Assembly (NCBI GenBank): GCA_937993755.1
Contig: CALKMA010000030.1
Coordinates: 1-6,120, forward strand
DNA from: HGM13233 sp900762805
GTDB taxonomy: Bacteria; Bacillota; Clostridia; Oscillospirales; Ruminococcaceae
Direction: 5' to 3'
Length of the DNA stretch: 6,120 nucleotides
In this document: in pieces, positions 5,731 to 6,120 of the stretch
How the letters are laid out: the number at the start of each line of letters is the position of its first letter
Position numbering within the stretch: the stretch's first letter is position 1
Notes under the pieces: generated by a model
What the model saw: only the letters and a program-made list of their open reading frames with translations
Told to the model about the DNA's origin: nothing
Databases searched by the model: none
Translations under genes and position numbers: made by a program

Positions 5731-6057
5731 CCGTGGTGGCTATATAAAGGCGGCTATATAAATATATATTCATTAATTTATAGCGGCAAATGGCCTTGCG
5801 GGGCGGACGCGGGACACAGTGCCCCTGTGGAACCGGTTGGCAGCTGTATCATCGGGCCGGCCGGCAGAACGCGTGCTGCTCCACGCGCCACCGTCTGACA
5901 GAAGGCACACCGCCGGTCGGCTTCGCGGGAAGCGTCAGGGCCTGCCGGAAGCCGCCGCGCCGGAGGGGCAGCGGCCCTGCTGCCGTGCGGAGGATATCAG
6001 AGCGCCGCAGGCCCGAAGCCGTCACACCGTCGCCGGCTTGTGGAAAGAAAGAAAATC
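5731..6057. other. Intergenic stretch without a recognisable gene
   Basis: Apart from the AT-rich island at its left end, this stretch is GC-rich and holds no frame with a ribosome binding site and recognisable product. The open frames on the plus strand (for example 5790-6080) encode Arg/Gly/Pro-rich, cysteine-containing sequence typical of random GC-rich DNA. I see no tRNA, clear terminator or T-box. Confidence 0.55.
5738..5785. repeat. AT-rich island with tandem 14-nt repeat
   Basis: GGCTATATAAA occurs at 5738-5748 and again at 5752-5762 (period 14). GCTATATAAAT of the second copy is inverted further on as ATTTATAGC (about 5776-5784), allowing an imperfect hairpin. The island is sharply AT-rich inside GC-rich flanks, as promoter regions or DNA-unwinding sites are. 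On the minus strand TTGCCG (5789-5784) and TATATT (5766-5761) sit 17 nt apart, a possible weak promoter reading toward sigF. No good plus-strand -35 was found. Confidence 0.5.
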
Positions 6058-6061
6058 ATGA

Positions 6062-6120
6062 ATGCGGCCCGTCGGATTAAGCCGTATCCTGTCGGGTTCG
6101 AGCGAAACGCTCGGCGAGGT
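6062..6120 (+). CDS. Possible start of an unrecognised gene, cut by the window edge
   Basis: An ATG at 6062 opens a frame (MRPVGLSRILSGSSETLGE) that stays open to the end of the window, with mostly G or C in third positions as in the real genes here. A second ATG at 6058 opens a different frame (MNAARRIKPYPVGF), also open to the edge, with weaker third-position bias. The upstream purine run (6042-6055) is only a poor ribosome binding site. Twenty codons are too few to identify a product, and either or both frames may be chance. Confidence 0.18.
   Translation, partial: MRPVGLSRILSGSSETLGE

Noticed and set aside
5679..5747. 22-codon frame starting MPARIFEG after sigF
   Set aside because: It reads through the terminator hairpin and its purine-rich upstream run is about 15 nt away, too far for a ribosome binding site.

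Overview
The window is a GC-rich chromosomal segment of an endospore-forming member of the Bacillota, most likely a high-GC Clostridia (Oscillospiraceae-like). The evidence is a complete spoIIAA-spoIIAB-sigF operon, consensus vegetative (sigma-A type) promoters with the TTGACA/TATAAT pattern, strong AGGAGG-type ribosome binding sites, and a GC-biased third codon position. The family-level placement is inference.

Layout. At the left edge a two-gene tRNA operon on the minus strand encodes tRNA-Gln(CUG) and tRNA-Pro(CGG). It has a consensus promoter at 222-249 and a long hairpin terminator at 1-49. From about 250 to 1152 there is no believable gene. This stretch holds a palindrome, a tandem duplication of a roughly 215-nt GC-rich unit (357 to about 835), and then an inverted 87-nt fragment that closely resembles the interior of the valS gene lying further right. 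At 1167-1397 there is a small XRE-family helix-turn-helix gene. Its stop codon is embedded in a consensus promoter that drives valS (1458-4073, valyl-tRNA synthetase). ValS is closed by a 15-bp hairpin terminator. Directly after it come spoIIAA (4173-4505), spoIIAB (4489-4932) and sigF (4929-5600), joined by overlapping reading frames, and then a GC-rich hairpin. The last ~390 nt hold a short AT-rich repeat island and a GC-rich stretch with no clear gene. A reading frame of uncertain reality opens a few dozen bases before the edge.

How the genes work together. The tRNAs and ValS belong to translation. SpoIIAA, SpoIIAB and sigma-F form the partner-switching module that turns on forespore transcription after asymmetric division: SpoIIAB holds sigma-F and phosphorylates SpoIIAA, and dephosphorylated SpoIIAA frees sigma-F. 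The genes themselves are well known families. The least explained part is the 250-1152 interval: block-conserved tandem repeats that run up to an inverted valS remnant. No clearly new multi-gene system is visible.
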